DNA from: an uncultured Clostridia bacterium
Lineage (GTDB): Bacteria > Bacillota_I > Bacilli_A > RFN20 > CAG-288
DNA: 9,843 nucleotides
NCBI GenBank assembly: GCA_900313465.1
Contig: OMRU01000016.1
Coordinates: 1-9,843 of the forward strand
Direction: 5' to 3'
Shown here: piece by piece, positions 1-7,505 of the stretch
Layout of the letters: each line of letters opens with the position of its first letter
Numbering within the stretch: position 1 is the first letter of the stretch
Program-made: the position numbers and the translations under genes
The notes under the pieces: generated by a model
Databases searched by the model: none
What the model was told of the DNA's origin: nothing
What the model saw: only the letters and a program-made list of their open reading frames with translations

Positions 1-379
1 CTTCGACAATATCCAGGTTTTCTACAGTCAGAAGATAGTTTTGAACATTCTTTGGATAACCGAGTTTATCCTCTTGAGCTCTTAAACATCTCACCCCAGG
101 GCCTTTAGAAGTATTCAGTTCCTTGATCTGAAGGAGAGAACCCTTCATATCGGCCATGCGGGCCATGATGCCACCAAGAGCATCGATTTCTCTAACGACA
201 ATACCCTTAGCCGATCCACCGATATGGGGATTGCAAGGCATATTTGCGACCATCTTAAAGTTGAGACATACCATCAATGTCTTTAAGCCGATCGTCGCTG
301 CGGCGTGAGCTGCTTCGGTGCCGGCATGACCGCCACCGACAACAACCACATCATATTCATTATTTATCTGGTTTAACAT
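1..379 (-). CDS. mnmG: MnmG (GidA), tRNA U34 carboxymethylaminomethyl-modifying enzyme, N-terminal part only
   Basis: With MnmE, MnmG installs the cmnm5 group on U34 of tRNAs that read split codon boxes; it is an FAD- and folate-dependent cytosolic enzyme. About 126 residues are visible before the window ends, out of roughly 620-630 in the family. The N-terminus has a Rossmann FAD loop, [10 protein letters not shown] (residues 11-20), then PCNPHIGG (48-55) and [13 protein letters not shown] (58-70), the typical MnmG block, then [12 protein letters not shown] (91-102). The ATG at 379 lies 1 nt after the sufB stop codon, and an AGGA inside the end of sufB can serve as ribosome binding site, so it is probably translated from the suf mRNA. 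One position of the usual GGPxKG motif is Ser here (GGSAKG). The identification is firm; the 3' part lies outside the window. Confidence 0.95.
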   Translation of the reverse strand, partial: MLNQINNEYDVVVVGGGHAGTEAAHAAATIGLKTLMVCLNFKMVANMPCNPHIGGSAKGIVVREIDALGGIMARMADMKGSLLQIKELNTSKGPGVRCLRAQEDKLGYPKNVQNYLLTVENLDIVE

Positions 380-380
380 T

Positions 381-1787
381 TTATCCTACAGAACCGCTCA
401 TATCCATCTTGATGAGCTGATTCAGTTCAACAGCATACTCCATAGGTAATTCTTTTGCAAATGGTTCTAAAAATCCCATGACGATCATCTGGGTAGCCGC
501 GGCTTCCGATAAGCCTCTGCTCATGAGATAGAAAAGCTGATCTTCATTGATCTTAGAAACGCTGGCTTCATGCTCCAAGAAGCTGGAAGCGTTATTGACG
601 ATGTTATTGGGAATGGTGTCGGAATAGGAATGATCATCAAGAATCAGAGTATCGCATTCTTCATGAATCTTGGAATTCTCAGCCGACTTGGCAATCGAGC
701 AATAGCCTCTGAAATTCGCTACACCACCATCTCTGCAGATAGACTTGGAGATGATATTGGAAGAAGTATCTCTTCCTAAATGAATCATCTTGGCACCAGT
801 ATCCTGGTATTGACCAGCGCTGGCTACGGCAATGGAAATCGTCGAGCCTCTGGATCTATCGCCTTTTAAGACGACACAAGGATACTTCATACAGAGTTTG
901 GAGCCGATGTTGCCATCGACCCATTCCATCAAGCCATCATCGTCGACCATGGCTCTCTGGGTGACCAGATTGAGAATGGAATTGGACCAGTTCTGAATCG
1001 TGGTATATCTCATCTTGGCACGTTTGCCAACAAAGATTTCAACAATGGCTGCGTGTAAGGATTCCTGAGAATACATCGGCGCAGTACAACCTTCCACATA
1101 ATTGATCTCCGCATCATCATCGACGATGATCAGTGTTCTTTCAAACTGACCGGAACGCTTATTATTGATACGGAAATAGGACTGTAATGGCTTTTCTAAC
1201 TTGACTCCCTTAGGAACATAGATAAAGGAACCACCAGACCAGACGGCGCTGTTTAAAGCGGCATATTTGTTATCCTGAGGAGGGACAAGTTTACCAAAAT
1301 ACTTCTTGACGATTTCCGGGTATTCTTTTAAACCGGTATCCATATCAAGGAAGATGACACCCTGGTCATTGACTTCCTTAAGCATATTGGAATAGACGGC
1401 TTCCGATTCATATTGGGTCGTGACACCGGCTAAAAACTTCTGTTCTGCTTCCGGAATACCAAGTTTGTTGAAGGTAGACTTGACTTCATCGGGAACTTCT
1501 TCCCAGTTATCGGCAACCTTATCAGAAATCTTGGTGTAGTAGGTGTAATCCTGGAAATCAATAAAGGAGAGATCAGGACCAAAACTTGGGTTGGGATGAT
1601 TAAAGAATTCCTTTAGGGATTTTAAACGGAATTCAAGCATCCACTCTGGTTCCCCTTTGATCTTGGAGATTTCTCTTACCGTGTTTTCATCAAGTCCTTT
1701 TGGTGTCTTATAGACAGAGATATCTTTGTCGCGGAACTCAAATTTCGCACGATTATCATTATCGAGTAATTCTTTTTCGTCATTCAT
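381..1787 (-). CDS. sufB: SufB, scaffold subunit of the SufBCD Fe-S cluster assembly complex
   Basis: SufB is the main scaffold on which the nascent Fe-S cluster forms, in complex with SufC and SufD in the cytosol. From the ATG at 1787 it is 468 residues, the normal length for Bacillota. Residues I can match to those studied in E. coli are C378 (in HEECDTL, like Cys405) and E405-H406-E407 (in [10 protein letters not shown]407 like Glu434), with the same 29-residue spacing. C234 in VEGCTAP may correspond to the sulfur-accepting Cys254, but I could not align this properly. The frame stays open upstream to an ATG at 1898, but that would add 37 residues unlike SufB and would run deep into sufU. 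The start at 1787 has GAGGAGG 12 nt upstream and an ATGAATGA overlap (8 nt) with the sufU stop. The C-terminal segment [12 protein letters not shown] is shared with SufD. Confidence 0.97.
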   Translation of the reverse strand: MNDEKELLDNDNRAKFEFRDKDISVYKTPKGLDENTVREISKIKGEPEWMLEFRLKSLKEFFNHPNPSFGPDLSFIDFQDYTYYTKISDKVADNWEEVPDEVKSTFNKLGIPEAEQKFLAGVTTQYESEAVYSNMLKEVNDQGVIFLDMDTGLKEYPEIVKKYFGKLVPPQDNKYAALNSAVWSGGSFIYVPKGVKLEKPLQSYFRINNKRSGQFERTLIIVDDDAEINYVEGCTAPMYSQESLHAAIVEIFVGKRAKMRYTTIQNWSNSILNLVTQRAMVDDDGLMEWVDGNIGSKLCMKYPCVVLKGDRSRGSTISIAVASAGQYQDTGAKMIHLGRDTSSNIISKSICRDGGVANFRGYCSIAKSAENSKIHEECDTLILDDHSYSDTIPNNIVNNASSFLEHEASVSKINEDQLFYLMSRGLSEAAATQMIVMGFLEPFAKELPMEYAVELNQLIKMDMSGSVG

Positions 1788-2232
1788 GTTCTTTCTTTTC
1801 CTCCTCGATAAACGCTTTTTGTAAACCGCGCCAGGAAATATTGGCGCAGGTGATACGACTTGGCTGACGGTTGACGTTAGCAAAGCAGATGGCTTCATCT
1901 AGGACATCTTCGTCAAAATCCTTGCCTTCAAGCATCTTGTTGAATTCATCCATGATGGCTCTTGCTTCAGCAATTGTCTTTCCAAGAACAAGTTCAGACA
2001 TGATGGAAGTAGAAGCGGTAGAGATGGCACAACCTTTACCATGCCACTTGCAATCCTTGATCAGATCATTTTCTAACAAGACATGGACATAGATATCATC
2101 GATACATGAGGCGCTATCCATATGGATAGTGATGTATCTTGGATCATCAATTTCCTCAAAATTGCGAGGATTCTGATAGTTATCAACGATGATCTGTCTC
2201 ATCATCTCCTGATTATCAATCGAAAAAGGCAT
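1780..2232 (-). CDS. sufU: SufU, zinc-dependent sulfur acceptor for SufS
   Basis: SufU takes persulfide sulfur from SufS and passes it on; in Bacillus-type systems it is a zinc-containing sulfurtransferase, not a classical IscU scaffold. The protein is 150 residues, normal for the family. It has the N-terminal [13 protein letters not shown] motif (12-24) and the expected zinc ligands C43, D45, C68 (GKGCAIS) and C129 (RITCANISW). The usual CGD motif reads CID here, with Ile at the glycine position. The insertion between the second and third cysteines that marks SufU against IscU is present (about residues 95-125). The ATG at 2232 has GGAGG 9 nt upstream (2242-2246). The gene overlaps sufS by 17 nt and sufB by 8 nt. 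A later start at M10 or M11 is possible but has less support. Confidence 0.95.
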   Translation of the reverse strand: MPFSIDNQEMMRQIIVDNYQNPRNFEEIDDPRYITIHMDSASCIDDIYVHVLLENDLIKDCKWHGKGCAISTASTSIMSELVLGKTIAEARAIMDEFNKMLEGKDFDEDVLDEAICFANVNRQPSRITCANISWRGLQKAFIEEEKKEHE

Positions 2233-3454
2233 CTAAATAATCCTCCGCTGTAGCACAGGCTTTGACAAAAGCCATGATATCTTCCTTGGTATTGTAGAGA
2301 TACAAGGAAGCGCGAACGGTACCATCCACGTGCAAGAATTCAGGAAGAATCTTAGCACAGTGTGTACCAGAACGAACAAACACACCCTTATGAGAAAGAT
2401 AGGTGGCAACATCCTGAGGGAAGACATTCTTGATATTGAAGGTGATGATACCAGTGTCAGCATCCTCGTTGTAGATGATGGCATTGCCGTTTCTTTTCAA
2501 GCCTTCAATGGCCAGCTTACGAAGTTCTCTTTCATGAGAGCTGATCGCATCAAAACCGATGTTTTCAAGATACTGACAAGCAGCAGCAAGACCAAGTACG
2601 CCAGCGACATTCTGGGTGCCGGCTTCAAAGCGATAAGGAACATCATCAAGAGAAAGATAGCCATCGCTATTAAATCTTGCATTCATCTCACCACCATAGA
2701 GAAGTGGATGAAGTTTTTCTAAGACTTCCATCTTGCCATAAAGAACACCAATACCAGTTGGACCAAGCATCTTATGGCCAGAAAATACCATAATATCAAC
2801 ATCGCTATCCTGTACATCCGTTTTCATATGAGCGATGGATTGTGCTGCATCATCAATATAGATGGCATGATATTCATGGGCGATCTTAACAAGTTCCTTC
2901 ACGTCGATAACATATCCCATGACATTGCTGACAGAAGCTAATGAGACCACCTTGGTCTTATCAGAGATGACCTTTCTTAAGCCTTCTGGAGTCACTTTCC
3001 CTTTCTCATCCAGCATGACATATTTGATCTCAGCACCCGTGAGTTTTGCCACTTCAAACCAAGGAAGGACATTCGAAGCATGTTCCGATTGGGAAAGAAT
3101 GATTTCATCTCCCTTATGTAAAAGAGGAATCATGCCATAGGCGACTTCATTTAAGCCTTGGGTATCACCAGAGGTGAAGATGACTTCTTCCGGCGTTTTA
3201 GCATTGATGAATTTAGCAACTACCCTTCTTGCTTCATCAAAAGCCTGGTCGGCTGCGTTAGCTAGAGAATAATCACCACGTCTAGTATTGGCCGTGATAT
3301 CCATGTAATAATGATCGCTAGCCTCAATGACACTAAAGGGCTTGAAGGTGGTAGCCGAATTATCCAAATAAACTAAACCCTTCCCGGCAAACTTGCTTTC
3401 GTGATTAACATACATCGGGAAGTCTTTTCTGATCTGATAAGGATCTAATCTCAT
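2216..3454 (-). CDS. sufS: SufS, PLP-dependent cysteine desulfurase (class V aminotransferase fold)
   Basis: SufS converts cysteine to alanine and holds the released sulfur as a persulfide that SufU collects. It has 412 residues, the normal length. The sequence starts with a typical DNSATTFKP motif (31-39). PLP-site residues can be placed by motif: H125 (SEHASN), D202 and Q205 (DDAAQS), and the Schiff-base lysine K228 (SGHKMLGPTG). The catalytic cysteine is C366 in VRSGTHCAK, where many relatives have RAGHHCAQP, so a His is Thr and a Gln is Lys. The GGEM loop (254-257) and RASLYLYNT (381-389) are also present. The ATG at 3454 overlaps the sufD stop by 4 nt (ATGA), with GGAGG 10 nt upstream (3465-3469). 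Position between sufD and sufU separates it from IscS or NifS desulfurases of other operons. Confidence 0.97.
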   Translation of the reverse strand: MRLDPYQIRKDFPMYVNHESKFAGKGLVYLDNSATTFKPFSVIEASDHYYMDITANTRRGDYSLANAADQAFDEARRVVAKFINAKTPEEVIFTSGDTQGLNEVAYGMIPLLHKGDEIILSQSEHASNVLPWFEVAKLTGAEIKYVMLDEKGKVTPEGLRKVISDKTKVVSLASVSNVMGYVIDVKELVKIAHEYHAIYIDDAAQSIAHMKTDVQDSDVDIMVFSGHKMLGPTGIGVLYGKMEVLEKLHPLLYGGEMNARFNSDGYLSLDDVPYRFEAGTQNVAGVLGLAAACQYLENIGFDAISSHERELRKLAIEGLKRNGNAIIYNEDADTGIITFNIKNVFPQDVATYLSHKGVFVRSGTHCAKILPEFLHVDGTVRASLYLYNTKEDIMAFVKACATAEDYLDAFFD

Positions 3455-4128
3455 ATCGATAAATCCTCCAGAACCGTCTTGGCTTTATTGATGAGATCCT
3501 CATCGGAAAGCTGTTCGATGATGGGAAGAAGGGTACCAAAGGTGATGAGCTTTTTGGCCTGTTGCATACTTAAGCCTCTGCTCATGAGGTAATAAATCTG
3601 ATCTGGGTTATAAGCGCCAAGAGCAGCACCATGACTGGCAACAACATCATTTTCCTTGATCAACAAAGCTGGTGAGGCAGTAGACTTAGCCTCAGGATGA
3701 AGGTTGGTGATTCTTCCTTCTTGTCTAGTGTCAGAACGATGGGCACCATTGACAATGGTGGAATTGCCTAAAAACTTCAAGACACCTTTACCGGCGTTGA
3801 TACCAGACATCTTGACACGAGAGAAGGAATCCACTTCCTGATGAGTGACATCAAGATTGAAGATTTTTTCATATTCGTGAGAGTTCAAGGATGCCAAAGA
3901 TAAGGTAGCTTTTGCCCCTCTTTTTAAATCAACCTTGACATCAAGATTGCAATTCATGTATGCAAAATCCACCATCAGGAGATTCAAACTCACGTTTTCC
4001 TCAACGTGGAAAACTAAAGTCTGCTTGACATCCTTTAATGGCTTGCTGATAAAGTAGCGAAGGTCGAGATCGCTCGATAAGGTGATTTCCTGAGAGAGAA
4101 CTTCAGGATCGATAATGACGTTGCTCAT
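3451..4128 (-). CDS. sufD: SufD, short form, scaffold partner of SufB and SufC
   Basis: SufD pairs with SufB to form the scaffold heterodimer and helps iron entry. This protein is only 225 residues against about 420-440 in E. coli and Bacillus. What remains is the C-terminal part of the family: the beta-helix core, then VVASHGAALGAYNPDQIYYL (162-181), in which H166 matches E. coli His360, and LMSRGLSMQQAKKLITFG (181-198), clearly homologous to the end of SufB. H166 is 59 residues from the C-terminus and His360 is 63 from the C-terminus of the 423-residue E. coli protein, so roughly 190 N-terminal residues are missing. The frame is intact and bounded by coupled genes, so this looks like a functional short form, not decay. 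The ATG at 4128 is 1 nt after the sufC stop; an in-frame ATG at 4176 (16 residues more, preceded by AAGG) is the alternative. Confidence 0.9.
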   Translation of the reverse strand: MSNVIIDPEVLSQEITLSSDLDLRYFISKPLKDVKQTLVFHVEENVSLNLLMVDFAYMNCNLDVKVDLKRGAKATLSLASLNSHEYEKIFNLDVTHQEVDSFSRVKMSGINAGKGVLKFLGNSTIVNGAHRSDTRQEGRITNLHPEAKSTASPALLIKENDVVASHGAALGAYNPDQIYYLMSRGLSMQQAKKLITFGTLLPIIEQLSDEDLINKAKTVLEDLSI

Positions 4129-4129
4129 A

Positions 4130-4951
4130 CTATTTTGCGATGACCTGTTTGACGGCACAAGAACCGATGGAGACATCGTTGGCCTTCTTCTCGTTCTTTT
4201 CTAATTTGATATCGTATTCCTTTTCTAAGAAGGAGTAGCCTTCTTTAGAAATACGCTTAGCTAAGCTAGCATCACCCTCTAAAGCAACTTTGCCGTTGAC
4301 GATGATGGCTGTCTTATTGACATTGACCAAATCATATAAACGGTCATAATGAGAAACAATGATAAAGGTAGTACCATTTTCCTTCATCTCATTGATGACA
4401 TCAGCGATGACTTTTAAAGCATCGACATCCAAACCGGAGTCGATTTCATCAAGCAAAGCGAGCTTTGGTTTGACAAGAAGCATCTGAAGAATTTCATTTC
4501 TCTTCTTTTCACCACCAGAATAGCCTTCGTTGAGATGACGAGAAGCCATATCGCTATCTAAATCCACTTTTTCATAAGCGGCAGTTGTTTCTTTATAGAA
4601 CTTAAGCAAAGAGACTGGCTTTTCTAATCTGGCATTGATCATACCTCTGAAGAAATCCATGGTGACTACGCCAGGGACATCCGGTGGGTTCTGGAAAGCC
4701 ATGAATAAGCCTTTCTTACTTCTTTCATCCACGGGCATAGATAAAAGATCTTCACCGTCTAAAGTAGCCTTACCAGAGGTAACGGTATATCTTGAATTTC
4801 CCATGAGAATATTTAAAAGGGTAGATTTACCATGACCATTCGGACCAAGAAGGGCGATACAGTCTCCCTTATTGACATTTAAGGAGCAGTCTTTGAGAAT
4901 TGGTGTGCCTTCTGCTTCGCAGGATATATTTTCTATCGTTAAATTTTCCAT
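4130..4951 (-). CDS. sufC: SufC, ABC-type ATPase of the SufBCD complex
   Basis: SufC is a cytosolic ABC ATPase that binds SufB and SufD and drives conformational change during cluster assembly; it is not a transporter subunit. From the ATG at 4951 it has 273 residues. Walker A is GPNGHGKST (36-44, K42), the Q-loop glutamine is Q87 (FQNPP), the signature is YSGGEKKRNEILQM (144-157), Walker B is LALLDE (164-169, E169), the D-loop SGLD follows, and the switch histidine is H201 (VSHY). SGGEKKRNEILQM is diagnostic for SufC. The frame is open further upstream to 5134, but that part runs through the promoter and the hit terminator. The start at 4951 has TTTGGAGG with 5 nt spacing. The C-terminus carries about 20 residues beyond E. 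coli SufC. It is the first gene of the operon. Confidence 0.98.
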   Translation of the reverse strand: MENLTIENISCEAEGTPILKDCSLNVNKGDCIALLGPNGHGKSTLLNILMGNSRYTVTSGKATLDGEDLLSMPVDERSKKGLFMAFQNPPDVPGVVTMDFFRGMINARLEKPVSLLKFYKETTAAYEKVDLDSDMASRHLNEGYSGGEKKRNEILQMLLVKPKLALLDEIDSGLDVDALKVIADVINEMKENGTTFIIVSHYDRLYDLVNVNKTAIIVNGKVALEGDASLAKRISKEGYSFLEKEYDIKLEKNEKKANDVSIGSCAVKQVIAK

Positions 4952-4956
4952 GTTTG

Positions 4957-4961
4957 CCTCC
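4957..4961 (-). promoter_or_regulatory. Ribosome binding site that sets the sufC start
   Basis: GGAGG lies 5 nt before the ATG at 4951. It is the only strong site near the N-terminus of SufC homology (MENLTIENIS), and it rejects the longer open frame that reaches 5134. Confidence 0.9.
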
Positions 4962-4973
4962 AAAATATAAATA

Positions 4974-4987
4974 TATAAATATTTATA
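4974..4987. repeat. 14-bp perfect AT palindrome in the sufC leader
   Basis: TATAAATATTTATA reads the same on both strands and sits just after the predicted start point of the suf transcript. It could be an operator half-site pair, but it contains only A and T and lies in an AT-rich leader, so chance is a real possibility. Confidence 0.3.
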
Positions 4988-4997
4988 AAGCCATAAT

Positions 4998-5026
4998 ATT
5001 TTAATGAATAAAAGAACGGGTGTAAA
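4998..5026 (-). promoter_or_regulatory. Putative sigma-A promoter of the suf-mnmG operon
   Basis: On the minus strand there is TTTACA (5021-5026), a 17-bp spacer, and TAAAAT (4998-5003). Each hexamer matches the consensus at 5 of 6 bases. It lies just downstream of the hit terminator and predicts transcription starting near 4991, giving a leader of about 40 nt before sufC. The leader is very AT-rich. Confidence 0.75.
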
Positions 5027-5050
5027 GGAAAGTGATAAAAACTTGACTTG

Positions 5051-5077
5051 AAAAAAACCGGCTAGAATAGCCGGCTT
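5051..5077 (-). terminator. Rho-independent terminator of hit
   Basis: On the minus strand CCGGCTA, loop TTC, TAGCCGG (5074-5058) forms a 7-bp GC-rich stem that can be lengthened by a G-U and two A-U pairs, followed directly by seven T residues (5057-5051). It begins a few bases after the hit stop codon and separates hit from the suf promoter. Confidence 0.93.
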
Positions 5078-5081
5078 AGAT

Positions 5082-5498
5082 TTACAAACCTTTTTCGATG
5101 GTAGACTTGATAGAAGTGAATTCACTATCCTCAAGCTGCTTTGGTGGGAAGGCGAGTTTCAAGCCATCATTATCATATCTTGGAATGACATGGACATGGA
5201 AATGATGAACGCTCTGACCAGCAGACTCTCCGACATTGGTAAGAACATTGACGCCGGTTGCACCAAGCTGGGCAATCTGGGCCTGTGCAATCGTCTGAGC
5301 GACCTCAAAGACCTTATCGAGAATCGCCTTTGGACAGGTGGTCATGTTGCTGAAATGTTCCTTGGTGACGACCAGAGTATGACCTCTACTAGCAGGGTTG
5401 ACATCCAAGAAGGCAATGACATCATTGTCTTCATAGACTTTGTAAGATGGAATTGTTCCATTAGCAATCTTACAGAAAATACAAGACGTGTCTTTCAT
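5082..5498 (-). CDS. hit: HIT-family (histidine triad) nucleotide-binding hydrolase, Hint/Hit type
   Basis: HIT proteins of this branch hydrolyse nucleoside phosphoramidates and adenylated compounds in the cytosol. The protein has 138 residues, normal size. The triad is HFHVHVI (99-105), within GQSVHHFHVHVIPRY (94-108); the middle His, H101, is the expected nucleophile. The N-terminus CIFCKI (6-11) holds the CxxC that binds zinc in many bacterial members, and GHTLVVTKEH (39-48) supplies the usual histidines. The ATG at 5498 has AAAGGAG 7 nt upstream. It is a single-gene unit with its own apparent promoter and a strong terminator. In Bacillus and Listeria, as I recall, hit lies near prsA and ecsAB; here PrsA-like lipoprotein genes precede it but no ecs genes follow. 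Its exact substrate cannot be told from sequence. Confidence 0.95.
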   Translation of the reverse strand: MKDTSCIFCKIANGTIPSYKVYEDNDVIAFLDVNPASRGHTLVVTKEHFSNMTTCPKAILDKVFEVAQTIAQAQIAQLGATGVNVLTNVGESAGQSVHHFHVHVIPRYDNDGLKLAFPPKQLEDSEFTSIKSTIEKGL

Positions 5499-5520
5499 AA
5501 TAATGCTCCTTTGATTTTAA

Positions 5521-5549
5521 AATAGAGAAGGGTTATACCCTTCTCTATT
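5521..5549 (-). terminator. Terminator-like hairpin after the lipoprotein pair
   Basis: AATAGAGAAGGGT (5521-5533) and ACCCTTCTCTATT (5537-5549) form a perfect 13-bp stem with a 3-nt loop. On the minus strand the stem ends in CTATTTT and is followed by AAAATC, so the U-tract is short. It lies 22 nt after the stop of the 644-residue lipoprotein gene and only 22 nt before the hit start codon. Confidence 0.75.
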
Positions 5550-5558
5550 ATTATAGCA
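5550..5558 (-). promoter_or_regulatory. Putative extended -10 promoter for hit
   Basis: The minus strand reads TGCTATAAT (5558-5550), a perfect TGnTATAAT extended -10 element. No good -35 hexamer is seen 16-18 bp upstream, which is normal for this promoter class. The predicted start, near 5543, falls inside the first arm of the following hairpin. Confidence 0.6.
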
Positions 5559-5570
5559 AAGTTGAATTGC

Positions 5571-7505
5571 TTAGGCTTCCCAAATAGAAGCTAAATCGAT
5601 CTTGGTAGCAGAAGCGTATGGATTTTCAGTCTTGAAAACATCCTTATAGTTGGACTTCATGTATTCCAAGAAACTGTCATCGAAGTATTCGAAGTTGAGT
5701 CTGGATAACCAATAGACACCGGCATCAGACTTATAGGAGCCAGTGGTGGCCATAGCATAGGCAACTTCCCAAGCAATCTGCTGTTTCTGTTCAGCCTTAG
5801 TATAGATGGAACTGGTGGAATCAACAGTTGGATTAGCAATAGCAGCAGTATCGACAACATCTAAGATTCTGGTGAGGTAGTAGGTCTTGCTGGAAGCATC
5901 ATAATAAACGATGTTGTTATCATCAGTGGAGATGGTATCAGCAACAGTGACATAACGGTTGCCATCGTTTTCATAGATGGTAAGATCGTCGCCCTTGACA
6001 CCAGGATTGTTCTTCAAGGTGTTGACAACAGAGGTTCTGGCGGAGACTCTGGTGGAGAAGATACGATCAGTTAAAGCAGATGGTAAGGAAGAGATACCAG
6101 CAGACTTGAGGTAGGTACCTTCGGTGGTCAAGTCGCGGACGACAAGATCATCGACAGCCTTACGTAAGCCAGTGGAAGTCTCATAGCTATAAGAACCGGT
6201 GTAAGTGGATTCTAAGGAAGAATCGAGCTTGTGCCAGTTGTTCTTGCCTTCAACAAGCTTTTCAGCATCTTCGAGAACCTTACCGACTAAGGTACCGGAG
6301 ATGTATTCACCGTTCTGAGCATCGATGATGTCATACTTTTCAAGCCAGGCTTCCTGAGCAGGAGTCAAGACTTCAGATAAGCTATCGATGGTAAGAGTAT
6401 CATCACCAAGGGTGACACCATAACGGGCGAATAACTTCTTGGTTTCAGTCTTCTTATCAGCTGGTAAGCCAAGCTTCCAAGCGACATCATAAGCGCTGTT
6501 ATCAGCTTTTCTTGTGATGGTGAGATAGGCCTTGCCATCGTTGTCGGAACCGACAAGTCTGACTAAGGATTCAACAGTCAAACCTTTCCATAACTTGGAT
6601 AAGATAGAAAAGTCTTTATCAGTGCCAAGTAAGCTGGAGGTCTTGTCCTGGATATAATCCTTGACATAGGCATCCATCAACTTCTGGGCATCACCGGTTT
6701 CATCGCTTCTGTCAGCGATGGCGATGACCTGAACCTTTCTGGCATTGGAGTTACCAATGGAAGCATAGGACTTGTTGTAGATATATTCGGCGGTGAGGTA
6801 GTTGACCTTCATATCGTCGAATAATTCTTTCTGCATATAACTGTTATAGGCATCAGCATTAGCAGCAGAATAGAGATCATCATACTTCATGCTGGTGGTA
6901 ACAAGTTTCTGAACGGTGGCGTTCTTTTCTAAACTTGTTTCGCCATCATAGCCTTCAGCTAAGACATCGTTAGAAAGATAATAATAGTTTTCAGCCAAAT
7001 ACTTAGCATATTTGGATTCATCCCATTCATTATCTTCTTCATAGCTGCCGCCCTTAGCGGTAGAAACGAAGTTATCTTTAGCTCTAGCTTCAAGGTTAGC
7101 AGTCTTGTTAGAGGAAACGTTGTAGATTTCATTCTTAGCACCATTGATATAGTACTGATCAGCGACAGAGACATACTTGTTCTGATCGTTGACAGCGGCA
7201 TAGGTGGCTAAGCGTGGAGTGGATTCGGTAGTGTCTAACATACCATGGACGTTGTCAGCAAGGGTGGTCAAGACTTTCTTGACGGCCTTTTCATAGACAG
7301 CATCATCATTGGTCAAAGACTGGAAGTATTTCTTGAAGGTATCCTGAGCGGTTGGAACTTCTTCGTTATTATCATTCTTGATGGTAGAAACGATCGTATC
7401 CTTGTAATTGGATGGATATCTCATTTCATCTTCAGAGCAACCAGCTAAGACGAGAAGAGAGATAGCAGCCAAAGAAGCAGTTAATTTCTTTTTATTAGTC
7501 AACAT
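5571..7505 (-). CDS. Secreted lipoprotein, diverged PrsA/SurA-like paralogue of its upstream neighbour
   Basis: I do not recognise a named family. The 644-residue protein has a type II signal peptide: basic start (NKKK), hydrophobic core, and lipobox LAGC with C23 as the lipidated residue, so it should be anchored outside the membrane. Its mature start, CSEDEMRYPSNYKDTIVSTI (23-42), resembles CGDEYTYPEANWTDGKIVTI of the upstream lipoprotein. Both then have a helical segment with KYF (59-61 here), and both carry a DSTS-x-x-Y motif near the C-terminus (562-568). Residues 256-282 (RKVQVIAIADRS onward) sit where a parvulin domain would begin, but the catalytic-type motifs are not visible. A foldase or chaperone-like role on exported proteins is inference. 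The ATG at 7505 has GGAGG 9 nt upstream (7515-7519) and overlaps the upstream gene by 11 nt. No other membrane segment is seen. Confidence 0.8.
   Translation of the reverse strand: MLTNKKKLTASLAAISLLVLAGCSEDEMRYPSNYKDTIVSTIKNDNNEEVPTAQDTFKKYFQSLTNDDAVYEKAVKKVLTTLADNVHGMLDTTESTPRLATYAAVNDQNKYVSVADQYYINGAKNEIYNVSSNKTANLEARAKDNFVSTAKGGSYEEDNEWDESKYAKYLAENYYYLSNDVLAEGYDGETSLEKNATVQKLVTTSMKYDDLYSAANADAYNSYMQKELFDDMKVNYLTAEYIYNKSYASIGNSNARKVQVIAIADRSDETGDAQKLMDAYVKDYIQDKTSSLLGTDKDFSILSKLWKGLTVESLVRLVGSDNDGKAYLTITRKADNSAYDVAWKLGLPADKKTETKKLFARYGVTLGDDTLTIDSLSEVLTPAQEAWLEKYDIIDAQNGEYISGTLVGKVLEDAEKLVEGKNNWHKLDSSLESTYTGSYSYETSTGLRKAVDDLVVRDLTTEGTYLKSAGISSLPSALTDRIFSTRVSARTSVVNTLKNNPGVKGDDLTIYENDGNRYVTVADTISTDDNNIVYYDASSKTYYLTRILDVVDTAAIANPTVDSTSSIYTKAEQKQQIAWEVAYAMATTGSYKSDAGVYWLSRLNFEYFDDSFLEYMKSNYKDVFKTENPYASATKIDLASIWEA

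Noticed and set aside
1788..1898. N-terminal extension of SufB by 37 residues
   Set aside because: It overlaps conserved sufU sequence and does not resemble SufB. The ATG at 1787 has a strong upstream GAGGAGG.
2330..2722. 130-codon open frame on the plus strand, antisense to sufS
   Set aside because: It lies wholly opposite the conserved sufS coding region, has no recognisable protein motifs and no convincing ribosome binding site. It is a shadow of sufS codon use.
510..3588. An 18-bp identical stretch at 510-527 (sufB) and 3571-3588 (sufD)
   Set aside because: Both copies encode the shared LMSRGL segment of two homologous proteins. It reflects paralogy and is not a mobile or regulatory repeat.
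4952..5134. N-terminal extension of SufC by 61 residues, partly hydrophobic
   Set aside because: It would overlap the end of hit and run through a strong terminator and the suf promoter. The family start matches the ATG at 4951 with an excellent ribosome binding site.
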